DNA of 64,000 nucleotides from Amycolatopsis taiwanensis DSM 45107 (GTDB lineage: Bacteria; Actinomycetota; Actinomycetes; Mycobacteriales; Pseudonocardiaceae). The notes under the pieces are model-generated. The model worked only from the letters and a program-made list of their open reading frames with translations. It had not been told where the DNA came from and ran no database searches. Position numbers and translations under genes: made by a program. Positions 56,702-64,000 of this stretch are shown here, piece after piece. Each line of letters begins with the position of its first letter. Positions within the stretch are counted from its first letter, which is position 1. The stretch spans positions 91,982-155,981 of the forward strand of contig NZ_JAFB01000026.1 in NCBI RefSeq assembly GCF_000519205.1, in the 5' to 3' direction.

Positions 56702-57660
56702 TGACTCTCAGTCATGTCAAGGGGTCTCCGGCGCGGGTTCCGCCCGCGCCGGCGCCCACCCCGGCCCGGCCACGCCGACACCGCCGGCGTGCCCTGGAGC
56801 CATGGTTCTACCTGGTGCCCGCGCTGATCGTGCTCGCCGGCATTCTCGGCTACCCCGTGCTCAGCGCGGCGTGGACGAGCCTGAACCACAGCGTGCTCAC
56901 CGATCCCGCCGCCGACCGGTTCATCGGCATCGCCAACTACGCGGCGGTATTCGGTGACCCCGCCTTCTTCTCGGCGCTGTGGCACACCCTGTTGTGGGCG
57001 GCGGCCAACCTCGTGTTGCAGTTGACGCTCGGCCTCGCGCTTGCCCTGCTGATGCACCAGAAAATGGCCGGTCGCGCGTTCTTCCGCAGTGTCGTGATCA
57101 TTCCCTGGATCGTCCCGTCGGTGGTCGTCGCGGTCATCTGGCGATACCTGCTCGATCCCACGTCTGGTCCCATCAACCAGTTGCTGACCGGCATCGGCCT
57201 GATGGACGACCCGCCGTTGTGGCTGTCCGACCAGTCCACCGCGATGCCGGTGGTGATCCTGTTGAGCGTGTGGAAGTGGACGCCGTTCGTCGCGGTGATC
57301 CTGCTCGCCGGGCTGCAGGCGATTCCGGAGGAACTGCACGAGGCGGCCAAGCTCGACGGTGCCAGCACGGTGCAGCGGCTGCGCTACGTCATCCTGCCCG
57401 GTATCCGGATGCCGCTCGCGCTGGCCAGCCTGCTGACCCTGGGCTACTCGGTGAACAACTTCAACGGCATCTGGCTGTTCACCCAGGGTGGGCCGATCGG
57501 GGCGACCGAAACGTTCACGACATTCGTCTACCGCATAGCCTTCACCGACTTCGATCTCGGCAAGGCGGCGGCGGTCGCCGTGGTGCTCTTCGCCGGACTG
57601 TTCGTGGTCAGCACGTCGTACTTCTTCGTGGTGGAGGGACGGAAGGGGAGAAAACTTTGA
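56701..57660 (+). CDS. ABC sugar-type permease (MalF-like)
   Basis: 319 residues. A cytoplasmic Pro/Arg-rich N-terminus (about 1-35) precedes six transmembrane helices. The EAA loop that contacts the ATPase reads EELHEAAKLDGASTVQRLR (about 220). Its start shares one base with the preceding stop (TGATG). Confidence 0.93.
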   Translation: MTLSHVKGSPARVPPAPAPTPARPRRHRRRALEPWFYLVPALIVLAGILGYPVLSAAWTSLNHSVLTDPAADRFIGIANYAAVFGDPAFFSALWHTLLWAAANLVLQLTLGLALALLMHQKMAGRAFFRSVVIIPWIVPSVVVAVIWRYLLDPTSGPINQLLTGIGLMDDPPLWLSDQSTAMPVVILLSVWKWTPFVAVILLAGLQAIPEELHEAAKLDGASTVQRLRYVILPGIRMPLALASLLTLGYSVNNFNGIWLFTQGGPIGATETFTTFVYRIAFTDFDLGKAAAVAVVLFAGLFVVSTSYFFVVEGRKGRKL

Positions 57661-58487
57661 CCGCCCCACGCGTCCGGAGCCGCGTCGGCATCTACATCGG
57701 CATGCTGCTCGCTCTGGTGATCTTCGTTGGCCCGTTCCTGTACGCGGTCCTGTCGAGCTTCAAACAACCGCAAGAACTTAACGGCGTCGTCAACGACTTC
57801 CTGCCCCAAACGCTCTACACGGACAACTACTCGAACCTGTTCGAGAGCAGCAACTTCCCCGTTTACCTGCTCAACAGCCTGGTGATCGCGGTTGTCACCA
57901 CGGGGATCTCCCTGGTGCTCGCCATTCTGGCCGGCTATGCGCTGGCCAGGTACAAGTTCGTCGGCAACCGGGTGCTCCTGCTGTCCATTGTGAACATGCA
58001 GATGTTTCCGACCGTGCTGATGGCGGTGCCGCTGTATCAGATCCTGCGGCACCTGGGCATGCTCAACTCGCAGACCGGGCTCATCCTGGTCAACTCGACG
58101 ATGGCGCTGCCGTTCTGCATCTGGATGATGCGCAACTACTTCCTCACCGTGCCGATCGAGATCGAGGAAGCCGCGCTCATCGACGGTTGCAGCCGGTTCA
58201 CCGCACTGTGGCGGGTTGCTCTCCCGCCGGCGCTGCCCGGTGCCGCTGCCGCCGGTGCGTTCTGCATCGTCCAGGTGTGGGACGAATTCTTGTACGCCAA
58301 CACCTTCATCGACAGCGACGAGAGGCGAACCCTGTCCGTGGGGCTGAACTCCCTGATCGGTCAGTACACAACGGACTGGGGCCAGCTGCTCGCGGGCGGG
58401 GTGCTGATGACCATTCCGGTCGTGGTCATCTTCTCGTTTTTGCAGCGTTACCTGACCCAGATCGCCGGCGGCGGTGTGAAGGGATGA
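57657..58487 (+). CDS. ABC sugar-type permease (MalG-like)
   Basis: About 276 residues from TTG 57657, supported by GGGGAG 6 nt upstream and a 4-bp overlap with the previous stop. It has six transmembrane helices and an EAA loop, IEIEEAALIDGCSRFTAL. It pairs with the MalF-like permease. Confidence 0.93.
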   Translation: MTAPRVRSRVGIYIGMLLALVIFVGPFLYAVLSSFKQPQELNGVVNDFLPQTLYTDNYSNLFESSNFPVYLLNSLVIAVVTTGISLVLAILAGYALARYKFVGNRVLLLSIVNMQMFPTVLMAVPLYQILRHLGMLNSQTGLILVNSTMALPFCIWMMRNYFLTVPIEIEEAALIDGCSRFTALWRVALPPALPGAAAAGAFCIVQVWDEFLYANTFIDSDERRTLSVGLNSLIGQYTTDWGQLLAGGVLMTIPVVVIFSFLQRYLTQIAGGGVKG

Positions 58488-59692
58488 ACGAGGCGGCGAC
58501 CGAGCTGCTGCGCGGAGGCCGCCGTAGCGACGGCACGGCGGCCGACTTTCGCGTGAGTGATGGCGTCGTGGTCGAGGTCGGCACGTTGTCGCCGCGTGCC
58601 GGCGAACCGGTTACAGAGCTGGACGGACGGCTCGTGCTGCCCGCGTTCGCCGAACCGCACGTTCACCTCGACAAGGCCTTCACCGCCAGCCGTGTCGTCA
58701 ACGCCACGGGAAATCTCGGCGGCGCCATGGCCTCGTACGCGCACCTGGCGGCGAACGGGAAACGAGGCGACATCCAAGCCCGGGCGCGCCGCGCACTGGG
58801 CCTGTTCGTCGCTGCGGGCGTTACCGCGGTGCGTGCCCAGATCGGTGCCGGTCCGCTGTCGGGGGTGAGTGCCATTGAGGCGCTCGCCGAGCTGCGATCA
58901 AGCGTCGCCGACTATGTCGACCTGCAGATCGTCGCCCACGCGGCCGTACCGCCGGGCGGGCCCGCGGCACATCGCGCGCTCCTGCTCCGCGCGCTCGACG
59001 CCGGAGCCGACCATCTCGGCGGCAACCCGTTTCTCGAAGAGGATCCACAGCGCGCGTTCCAGACCTGCCTTCAGGTCGCGACCGAGCGCGGCTGTGAGCT
59101 GGACCTGCACGTCGACGAGTCGTTCGATTCGCTCACCTTCGACCAAGTGGTGGCCGGAGCGCACGAAAGCGGCGTCCGGATCGTCGCGGCCCACTGCGTG
59201 TCCCTGAGTCGCCTACCGCTCGGGCAGCTCCGCGAACTCGCCGCAAGCGCCGCGGCGGCCGGTGTCTCCGTCGTGACCCTGCCCATGACCAACCTCTTTC
59301 TCCAAGGCAGGGAACAGGAATCGGCGAAGCCGCGCGGCCTGACGGCGATCAGCCCGCTGCGTGCGGCGGGTGTGCTCGTCGCCGCCGGATCGGACAACGT
59401 GCAGGATCCGTTCAACCCGGTCGGCCGGTGCGACCCGCTGGAAATCGCGTCCCTGCTCGTGACGGCGGGCCACCAGACGGTGGCCGACGCCGTCACGATG
59501 GTGGGGCCCGACGCACGCCAGGTCCTGTCTCACGCGTCCGATTTCCCGGCCATCGGGTCTCCGGCCGATCTGGTCGCGATAGCCGCGGCGGATCTCGGCG
59601 ATGCGGTGGCCGGCGCACCGGCCGACCGCCTCGTCTGGCGCCGCGGCCGACTGGTGGCTCGGACCAGCACCACTGCCGAAATCCCGTTCTAA
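58484..59692 (+). CDS. Cytosine-deaminase-like amidohydrolase
   Basis: 402 residues, ATG overlapping the permease stop. Amidohydrolase with PHVHLDKAF (about 63-71), LDLHVDES (about 205), AAHCVSLS and the metal Asp in AGSDNVQDPF: the cytosine/isoguanine deaminase (CodA) pattern with an N-terminal HxHLDK. All metal ligands are present. It is the second amidohydrolase of the operon and likely removes an amino group or opens a ring. Last gene of the unit; its TAA overlaps the convergent MFS stop. Confidence 0.92.
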   Translation: MNEAATELLRGGRRSDGTAADFRVSDGVVVEVGTLSPRAGEPVTELDGRLVLPAFAEPHVHLDKAFTASRVVNATGNLGGAMASYAHLAANGKRGDIQARARRALGLFVAAGVTAVRAQIGAGPLSGVSAIEALAELRSSVADYVDLQIVAHAAVPPGGPAAHRALLLRALDAGADHLGGNPFLEEDPQRAFQTCLQVATERGCELDLHVDESFDSLTFDQVVAGAHESGVRIVAAHCVSLSRLPLGQLRELAASAAAAGVSVVTLPMTNLFLQGREQESAKPRGLTAISPLRAAGVLVAAGSDNVQDPFNPVGRCDPLEIASLLVTAGHQTVADAVTMVGPDARQVLSHASDFPAIGSPADLVAIAAADLGDAVAGAPADRLVWRRGRLVARTSTTAEIPF

Positions 59693-60939
59693 CCTCGCGT
59701 GCCGGCGGCGATCGCGGCCGGCACCGCGGCGGCGACCAGCACCGCGCACACCACGAACGTGCCGGTCAGGTGCAGGCCGGTGGCGGCGACCAGGCCGACG
59801 CCGTAGGACCCGATTGCCGTGCCCGCGTCGAAGAATATGTTCCACACCGCGCTCGCCGTCACGGCGTGGCGCTCACCGGCGCGCGCGAAAACCGCGATCT
59901 GGGTGAGGTTCTGGGTCGCACCGTAGCCGGCGCCGAAGATCGCGGCGCCGGCGAGCATGGCGACGGTCCAGATGGTGCCGGCGTTGCCATCCCCCGAGCC
60001 GGGAAGCGCGGCCGCGACGGCCGCCAGGCCGAGCGCGCTTGCCACGAGCGCCGCCGGCAGCAGCAGCCGCATACCTATCCGGTCGTTGATCATCCCGGCC
60101 TGCCAGCGACCCAGCGTGCCCGTGATACCGAAGACCAGCAGCGTGATGCTGGCAAGTTGGCCATCCGACAGCGCGATCGGCAAGAACGTCACCAGCCCGC
60201 CGCCGGAGAGCGTGACGACCAGCAGCACCACGGACGGCACGATCGCTACTCGCACGGCACCGGCCACGCCATGGCGCGCCGGCGCGCGGGAGGTCTGGGG
60301 ACTTGCCTTCCCAGACTCCCCAGACGACACCGCCGTCGAATCGCTGCCGCGGAACACGCGCACCAGCGGTATGGCCAGCACCGGGCAGGCCGCGAGCACG
60401 GCGACCCAGAAGAAGTGGTTCGAAGACGTCAGCGCCGCACCTGCCGGCACCGCAAGGAGATTCGGTACCGCGATGGCCAGTCCGTAGAGCCCCACCGCCT
60501 TTCCCTGACGGTTGGACGGAGCGACTTGACTGACGAGCCGGGCCGCGACGACCGTCAGCAGGCCGAAACCGACGCCGCGGATCGCGGAAACCGCGATCAG
60601 GCCAGGTAAGTGGTCGCCGAGCAGGTAGAACGGCGCCGGAGCGCCAAGGGCCAGCAGTCCCAGCGCGAGCAGGGTCGCGGAGCCGACGCGGCGCTGAAGC
60701 GCCGGCACCATTGTCTGGATCACTACCGTGAAACCCAGCATGACAGCGGTCACCGAGCCGGCTGACGCGTCACTCGCGCCCCCGCGAACGGCCCACAACG
60801 GCACCGAACCCAGAGTCAGGAAGAAGCTCGTGAACCCGAGCGCCGTCACGGTCAGCAGTTGCCAGACGCCAACCTCACGCCAGAGCGGCCTGGACCGGCG
60901 GGATTGCTCGCGTGGCAGTGCCGGCATCGACTCGGCCAT
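59689..60939 (-). CDS. MFS transporter
   Basis: About 416 residues from ATG 60939 (MAESMPALPREQS); the frame runs to 61035 but the extra part is not membrane-like. It has 12 transmembrane helices and a charged central loop. It resembles arabinose-efflux-type or YfcJ-like MFS proteins. It is convergent with the ten-gene catabolic operon and overlaps it by 4 bp at the stops. It may export a by-product or import a related substrate. Confidence 0.85.
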   Translation of the reverse strand: MAESMPALPREQSRRSRPLWREVGVWQLLTVTALGFTSFFLTLGSVPLWAVRGGASDASAGSVTAVMLGFTVVIQTMVPALQRRVGSATLLALGLLALGAPAPFYLLGDHLPGLIAVSAIRGVGFGLLTVVAARLVSQVAPSNRQGKAVGLYGLAIAVPNLLAVPAGAALTSSNHFFWVAVLAACPVLAIPLVRVFRGSDSTAVSSGESGKASPQTSRAPARHGVAGAVRVAIVPSVVLLVVTLSGGGLVTFLPIALSDGQLASITLLVFGITGTLGRWQAGMINDRIGMRLLLPAALVASALGLAAVAAALPGSGDGNAGTIWTVAMLAGAAIFGAGYGATQNLTQIAVFARAGERHAVTASAVWNIFFDAGTAIGSYGVGLVAATGLHLTGTFVVCAVLVAAAVPAAIAAGTRG

Positions 60940-61109
60940 CAGTTGGACCTTCGCACTCAACCTTCCCAGCCCGCACTCCAACTGGCGCCCCGGCCGAGCC
61001 GCGCCGGTCCGCTGTGGACCATGGCACGCCAGCACATTATGCCCTGTACGGGCATGTTCTGGCGACGTCGGAAATCACACTTGCCCGAACGGCGTGTGCG
61101 GCCTGGCGA

Positions 61110-61496
61110 TCAGGGGTGGCGGCCCGCAAGGACGCAGAACTCGTTCCCCTCCGGGTCGGCGAGTACGACCCAGCTCTGTCCGCCCTGGCCGACGTCGGCG
61201 CGTCGGGCACCCAGGTCGAGCAGGCGACGGACCTCTTCGTCCTGTTCCCTGTCGGTAGGGTTAACGTCGAGGTGGAGCCTGTTCTTGACGGTCTTACCCT
61301 CGGGCACGCGCGCGAAGGTCAACGTCGGTGGCACCGGGCCACGGCGGCTCTTGCCTTCAGGCACCAAAGGGGAGCCAATTGTGACAAGTCCGTCCTCTTC
61401 GTCTTGCACCTCGTATTCGAGGACCGAGCACCAGAACCGGGCGAGACCGTGGGGATCGGCGCAGTCGATCGCAAGCTCGGTGAACTTACTGGCCAT
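61110..61496 (-). CDS. VOC family protein (glyoxalase-like)
   Basis: 128 residues. Two beta-alpha-beta-beta-beta halves of the vicinal-oxygen-chelate fold: FTELAIDCADPHGLARFW at the start and NRLHLDVNP followed by WVVLADPEGNEFCVL at the end. It is the small actinobacterial glyoxalase_6 type, often without known substrate. It stands alone between the MFS gene and the GNAT-like gene. Confidence 0.9.
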   Translation of the reverse strand: MASKFTELAIDCADPHGLARFWCSVLEYEVQDEEDGLVTIGSPLVPEGKSRRGPVPPTLTFARVPEGKTVKNRLHLDVNPTDREQDEEVRRLLDLGARRADVGQGGQSWVVLADPEGNEFCVLAGRHP

Positions 61497-61695
61497 GTCA
61501 GAACCTCCCAGTCAGGTAGCGGGTTCGCCACCGGCCACACGTTAATCGCAGTGCCGGGACGCCGGATGTTCGGATGGTTTGGGCGGTGACGCCCGCGAAC
61601 ATGCCGAACCTGCCGGTCTGGCGCTTGAAACGGTAGCTCCACAAGGCTTCGCTCGGTGAGTGGATTACCGATGCCGGGGCAGTCATGCTGGAGCT

Positions 61696-62469
61696 GTGTC
61701 GTGGGATGTCAGCAGGGCCGAATGGGCGCTTCACCGCCGAGCAGGCTTGGCCGGCGAGGCAGCGACGGACGCGGGTGTGCCAGGTCGCTTCCGGGTATGG
61801 GCTGAGGCGGGTCTGATGGCGGTGCTGGCCACGGATCCCGCGTTGGGTTACCTGTCGACGGTGTCCGGAGTCACGCGGCAGAGAGTGCACAGGGCGGTCG
61901 ATCTCGTGAACGCGCCCGTTTGGAACGGCGTCAAGCCGAACGTGGTGGTGTCGGCAAACCTTGGCGGGGCAGGAGAAACGCTGCTGCGGGCCGCTGGGTT
62001 GGTGCGGACAGGAGATCGCATCCTGGCTCTCAAACGACTTGATGCTTGGCCCGCATCGGCTATGGGGACTGCGGATCGGGATGTGGTAGATGCCGGTGAG
62101 GACAACAACACGTTTGTGGATGTCCTGCTGGCCGGATATCAGGCGGACGGGGTGATCGCCGCGTTCATCCGGGCGGAACATGGGTTCCCGACGATGCGGC
62201 GGTTCCTTGTCGTGGAACGAAAGACCCCGATCGCGGCCGCGGCCATGACGATCCATGACAATATCGCTGTGCTCGGAGCCGCCTCGACTCTGCTTGCGCA
62301 TCGGCGTCGTGGCGCGCAGTCGCGGTTGCTACAGCACCGACTCCGCACAGCTGCGAAAGCGGGCTGTGCCCTGGCCGTCGCGACGGCCCGCCCCGACTCG
62401 GTGAGTGCGGCCAATCTCCGCAAGGCAGGGTTTCACCTGCACCGGCGCTCGGTGTGGACGAAGAGCTGA
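61696..62469 (+). CDS. GNAT-like N-acetyltransferase family protein
   Basis: About 257 residues from GTG 61696 (VSWDVSRAEWALHRRAG), a tentative start with GGAG only 2 nt upstream; the open frame reaches back to 61660. The C-terminal half has a GNAT-like acetyl-CoA segment (VLGAASTLLAHRRRGAQSRL) and the terminal ATARPDSVSAANLRKAGF, which recalls the helix after strand 6. The N-terminal half (TVSGVTRQRV) might be a second degenerate GNAT half. Substrate unknown. Confidence 0.65.
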   Translation: MSWDVSRAEWALHRRAGLAGEAATDAGVPGRFRVWAEAGLMAVLATDPALGYLSTVSGVTRQRVHRAVDLVNAPVWNGVKPNVVVSANLGGAGETLLRAAGLVRTGDRILALKRLDAWPASAMGTADRDVVDAGEDNNTFVDVLLAGYQADGVIAAFIRAEHGFPTMRRFLVVERKTPIAAAAMTIHDNIAVLGAASTLLAHRRRGAQSRLLQHRLRTAAKAGCALAVATARPDSVSAANLRKAGFHLHRRSVWTKS

Positions 62470-62860
62470 TCATGCCCTTTCGAGTCTGCGCGTTCAACTG
62501 ACGGCGGCGCCGAACCACCGGGGCAACTGGCTGAGCAGATCTTGCTGGCCTTACCCGGCCCACCCCACGTGGCCGTCCGGCCGCGGCAGCACCGCGGGCA
62601 CGTCAAGTTCCTCGCTGACTTTGACGACGCATTTCGATGCTGCGCACGTGCAGTCGCGACTCGCTGGCCGGCATCAAGCCGATCCCCTCAACGACAGGGC
62701 AGCTCGGCCACCAAGGGAGCACTCACATCATCTTGATCAGACGCGTTGGCGCCAATTTCAGCGAATACCAGCCATATTTTCGTGAACTCATAGCACGAAC
62801 GGTCCCTTCGTTCGTTTCGTGCTTCTATCGTTCGTTCACGTTTGCCACAAGTTCGAACGT
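62470..62860. other. Interval without recognisable genes
   Basis: About 390 bp between the GNAT-like gene and the interrupted HNH gene. Short open frames here lack coding-like composition. The last part becomes AT-richer and holds a perfect TCGAACGTTCGA palindrome at 62853-62864. I see no RNA gene or transposase trace. Confidence 0.5.
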
Positions 62861-62876
62861 TCGATAATGTGTTCGT
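62861..62876. promoter_or_regulatory. LexA (SOS)-box-like element before the interrupted HNH gene
   Basis: TCGATA-ATGT-GTTCGT matches 9 of 12 fixed positions of the actinobacterial LexA consensus TCGAAC-N4-GTTCGA and abuts the ATG. DUF222/13E12 genes are known LexA targets in mycobacteria. A similar element precedes the HNH gene at 24093. Confidence 0.4.
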
Positions 62877-63731
62877 ATGCAAGATCACTCTGAGTCGTCG
62901 GTGGAGTGGAAACTTCAGCGCCTCCTTGAGTCCGAGGAGGTGAGGTGGTATTTCCGCTACGAGCCGGACCTTGTTGACCCGTTTCCGGATCTTCCGACGG
63001 TGACGTTGGACCGGCGTGGCTTGTTGTGTCGTATCCAGTCCGTGCAGTCGGAGATCAACCGGTTGCAGGCCATACAGTACGAAGCGGTCGCCGCGTTCGC
63101 CGGCAAAGCTGACGATCGCAGTGTGGTGGCCCGTGAGCTGGCGTTGGCGTTGGCGGTGTCTCCGCGCATGGCGGAAAACCAGATCGAGCTGGCTCAGGCA
63201 CTGGTGTCCCGGCTGCCGGAAACGTGGAAAGCCATGCAGCGTGGCGAGATCGACGCCTACAAAGCATCAAAGATCCACGAACCCACCACCACACTGTCCG
63301 ATGAGCAAGCCCGCGAGGTCGACGCCATCATGGCGACCCGGATCGACCGCAAGGACCCCACCGGGTTGCGGCGATCCACCGCACTGGCGGTGGCGAAGGT
63401 CGACCCGGACGGTTATGCCCACCGCTGCAAGCGACGGCGTGCCCAGCGGCGGGTCGAGTTGATCCCGAAAGGCGAGGGCATGGTCAAGCTCAGCGCCAAC
63501 CTCCCCATCGAGGTCGGTGTCGCCGCCTACACCAGGATCGACGCCGAAGCCCGACGCCGCCGCAAAACCGACACCACCAAAACCCTCGAGCAGCACCGCG
63601 CTGATGTCTTCGCCGAGTTACTACTGAAAGACACCTCCGGGCTGACGGTAGGGCCGAAAGCAGAAGTCTTCATCTACATGGACGTCTACACCTGGCTCAA
63701 CCTCAACACCAAACCCGCCGAAATGGCCGGG
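62877..63731 (+). pseudogene. DUF222 / 13E12 HNH endonuclease gene interrupted by a group II intron
   Basis: About 285 codons of a DUF222 protein closely related to the copy at 16.5 kb (GEIDAYKASKI, LSDEQAREVDAIMATR, DPDGYAHRCKRRR, LIPKGEGMVKL). The family sequence stops at KPAEMAG, where paralogues continue GHGPI. The frame then runs 40 codons into the intron to a TGA at 63851. The HNH domain should lie beyond the intron, outside the window. Because the intron is on the opposite strand it cannot be spliced from this mRNA, so the gene is disrupted. Confidence 0.85.
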
Positions 63732-64000
63732 GTGAGTAGCCGGACGGGATTGCACCGTCCGGCTCTCCGAGAACCGTGCGTGACACTCTCGCGTCACACG
63801 GCTCCTATTGCCCGATCGGATGTGGTTTTGCTCCCCAGCGCCAGTGCCTGAACATGCCCGGATAGGTCTGACTGACCTTGTAGAGCAGTGCGAAGGCTTT
63901 CCGATAGCTGCGGCGCAGTCGTTTATATTTACGTATGAGCCACCGCGCTAAATGTTCGTTGACGCGGCGGAGGGTCTCATATAACTCGAAGCCGTAGAAG
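63732..64000 (-). mobile_element. Group II intron, 3' part (domains V and VI plus maturase C-terminus)
   Basis: Read on the minus strand, domain V is at 63804-63769 (GAGCCGTGTGACGCG... closing with ...CACGCACGGTTC), the canonical 34-36-nt hairpin. Domain VI follows as a 10-bp perfect stem at 63764-63738 (AGCCGGACGG / CCGTCCGGCT) and the intron ends in CTCAC at about 63732. The maturase stop lies one base before domain V, as expected for an ORF in domain IV. The 5' part continues beyond the window. It is inserted antisense in the DUF222 gene. Confidence 0.88.
63805..64000 (-). CDS. ltrA: Group II intron reverse transcriptase/maturase, C-terminal end (partial)
   Basis: The minus strand encodes 64 codons to a TAG at 63805-63807, open to the window edge. 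The sequence matches the maturase-specific (GIIM) C-terminus: VNEHLARWLIRKYKRL, then AFALLYKV and PGMFRHWRWG. It is the end of an intron-encoded protein that promotes splicing and mobility. Its reverse transcriptase domain is outside the window. Confidence 0.85.
   Translation of the reverse strand, partial: FYGFELYETLRRVNEHLARWLIRKYKRLRRSYRKAFALLYKVSQTYPGMFRHWRWGAKPHPIGQ

Noticed and set aside
62853..62864. TCGAACGTTCGA as a canonical LexA box
   Set aside because: The half-sites abut; the actinobacterial LexA box needs a 4-bp spacer. The overlapping element at 62861-62876 fits the spacing better.

Overview
The window is high-GC actinobacterial DNA, with strong G/C bias at third codon positions, GTG/TTG starts and many 4-bp stop/start overlaps. 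ESX-type (type VII) secretion genes, three DUF222/13E12 HNH-endonuclease paralogues, a DUF6907 gene and a possible glucosylglycerate hydrolase point to a soil actinomycete, probably of the Pseudonocardiales (Amycolatopsis-like). The order is an inference. I saw no rRNA, tRNA or CRISPR array.

1-16.2 kb: one giant open frame of more than 5,370 codons that enters from outside the window. It carries a Pro-rich disordered region, a SecA-like DEAD ATPase flanked by two copies of a 616-bp duplication, a TIM-barrel amidohydrolase-like module, membrane helices, an HELTH zincin-like motif and a C-terminal ADP-ribosyltransferase toxin domain. Inside it, in another frame, lies a 90-codon ORF resembling EF-Tu domain II whose composition is that of the real coding frame there. 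16.2-18.2 kb: decayed IS5-like and IS30-like remnants around a DUF222-HNH gene.

18.2-33.3 kb: an ESX accessory locus. It holds eccD-eccB (minus), a membrane-anchored kinase-like protein lacking the HRD aspartate (plus), a DUF6907 gene and a second HNH gene. Then come a four-gene overlapping operon (FN3 membrane protein, MoxR ATPase, DUF58 protein, TgpA-like transglutaminase that has lost its catalytic Cys and His) and the divergent eccE. eccC, mycosin and WXG100 genes are not in the window.

33.4-41.2 kb: a hypothetical protein, a single-domain voltage-gated cation channel, a TetR-ABC exporter operon with a perfect 9-bp inverted-repeat operator, and an L32 paralogue overlapping an RlmN/Cfr-type rRNA methyltransferase followed by an MFS exporter. 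The last group looks like a ribosome-protection and efflux cassette.

41.3-43.1 kb: a two-gene predicted conflict/immunity system. An effector-associated constant component (EACC1-like) precedes a caspase fused to a ClpP fold in which all three triad residues are replaced. This is the strongest candidate for an undescribed system.

43.2-60.9 kb: a catabolic island. It has a ROK regulator, a GH63 glucosylglycerate-hydrolase-like enzyme, a D-2-hydroxyacid dehydrogenase, an enolase-superfamily dehydratase, and a ten-gene operon (molybdenum hydroxylase large/2Fe-2S/FAD subunits, LLM flavin oxidoreductase, opine dehydrogenase-like protein, amidohydrolase, solute-binding lipoprotein, two permeases, cytosine-deaminase-like amidohydrolase). 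A convergent MFS gene ends it. The island probably imports and degrades a nitrogen-containing, possibly sugar-linked, compound.

61-64 kb: a VOC protein, a GNAT-like protein, and a third DUF222-HNH gene interrupted antisense by a group II intron. The intron's domains V/VI and the C-terminus of its maturase reach the window end.
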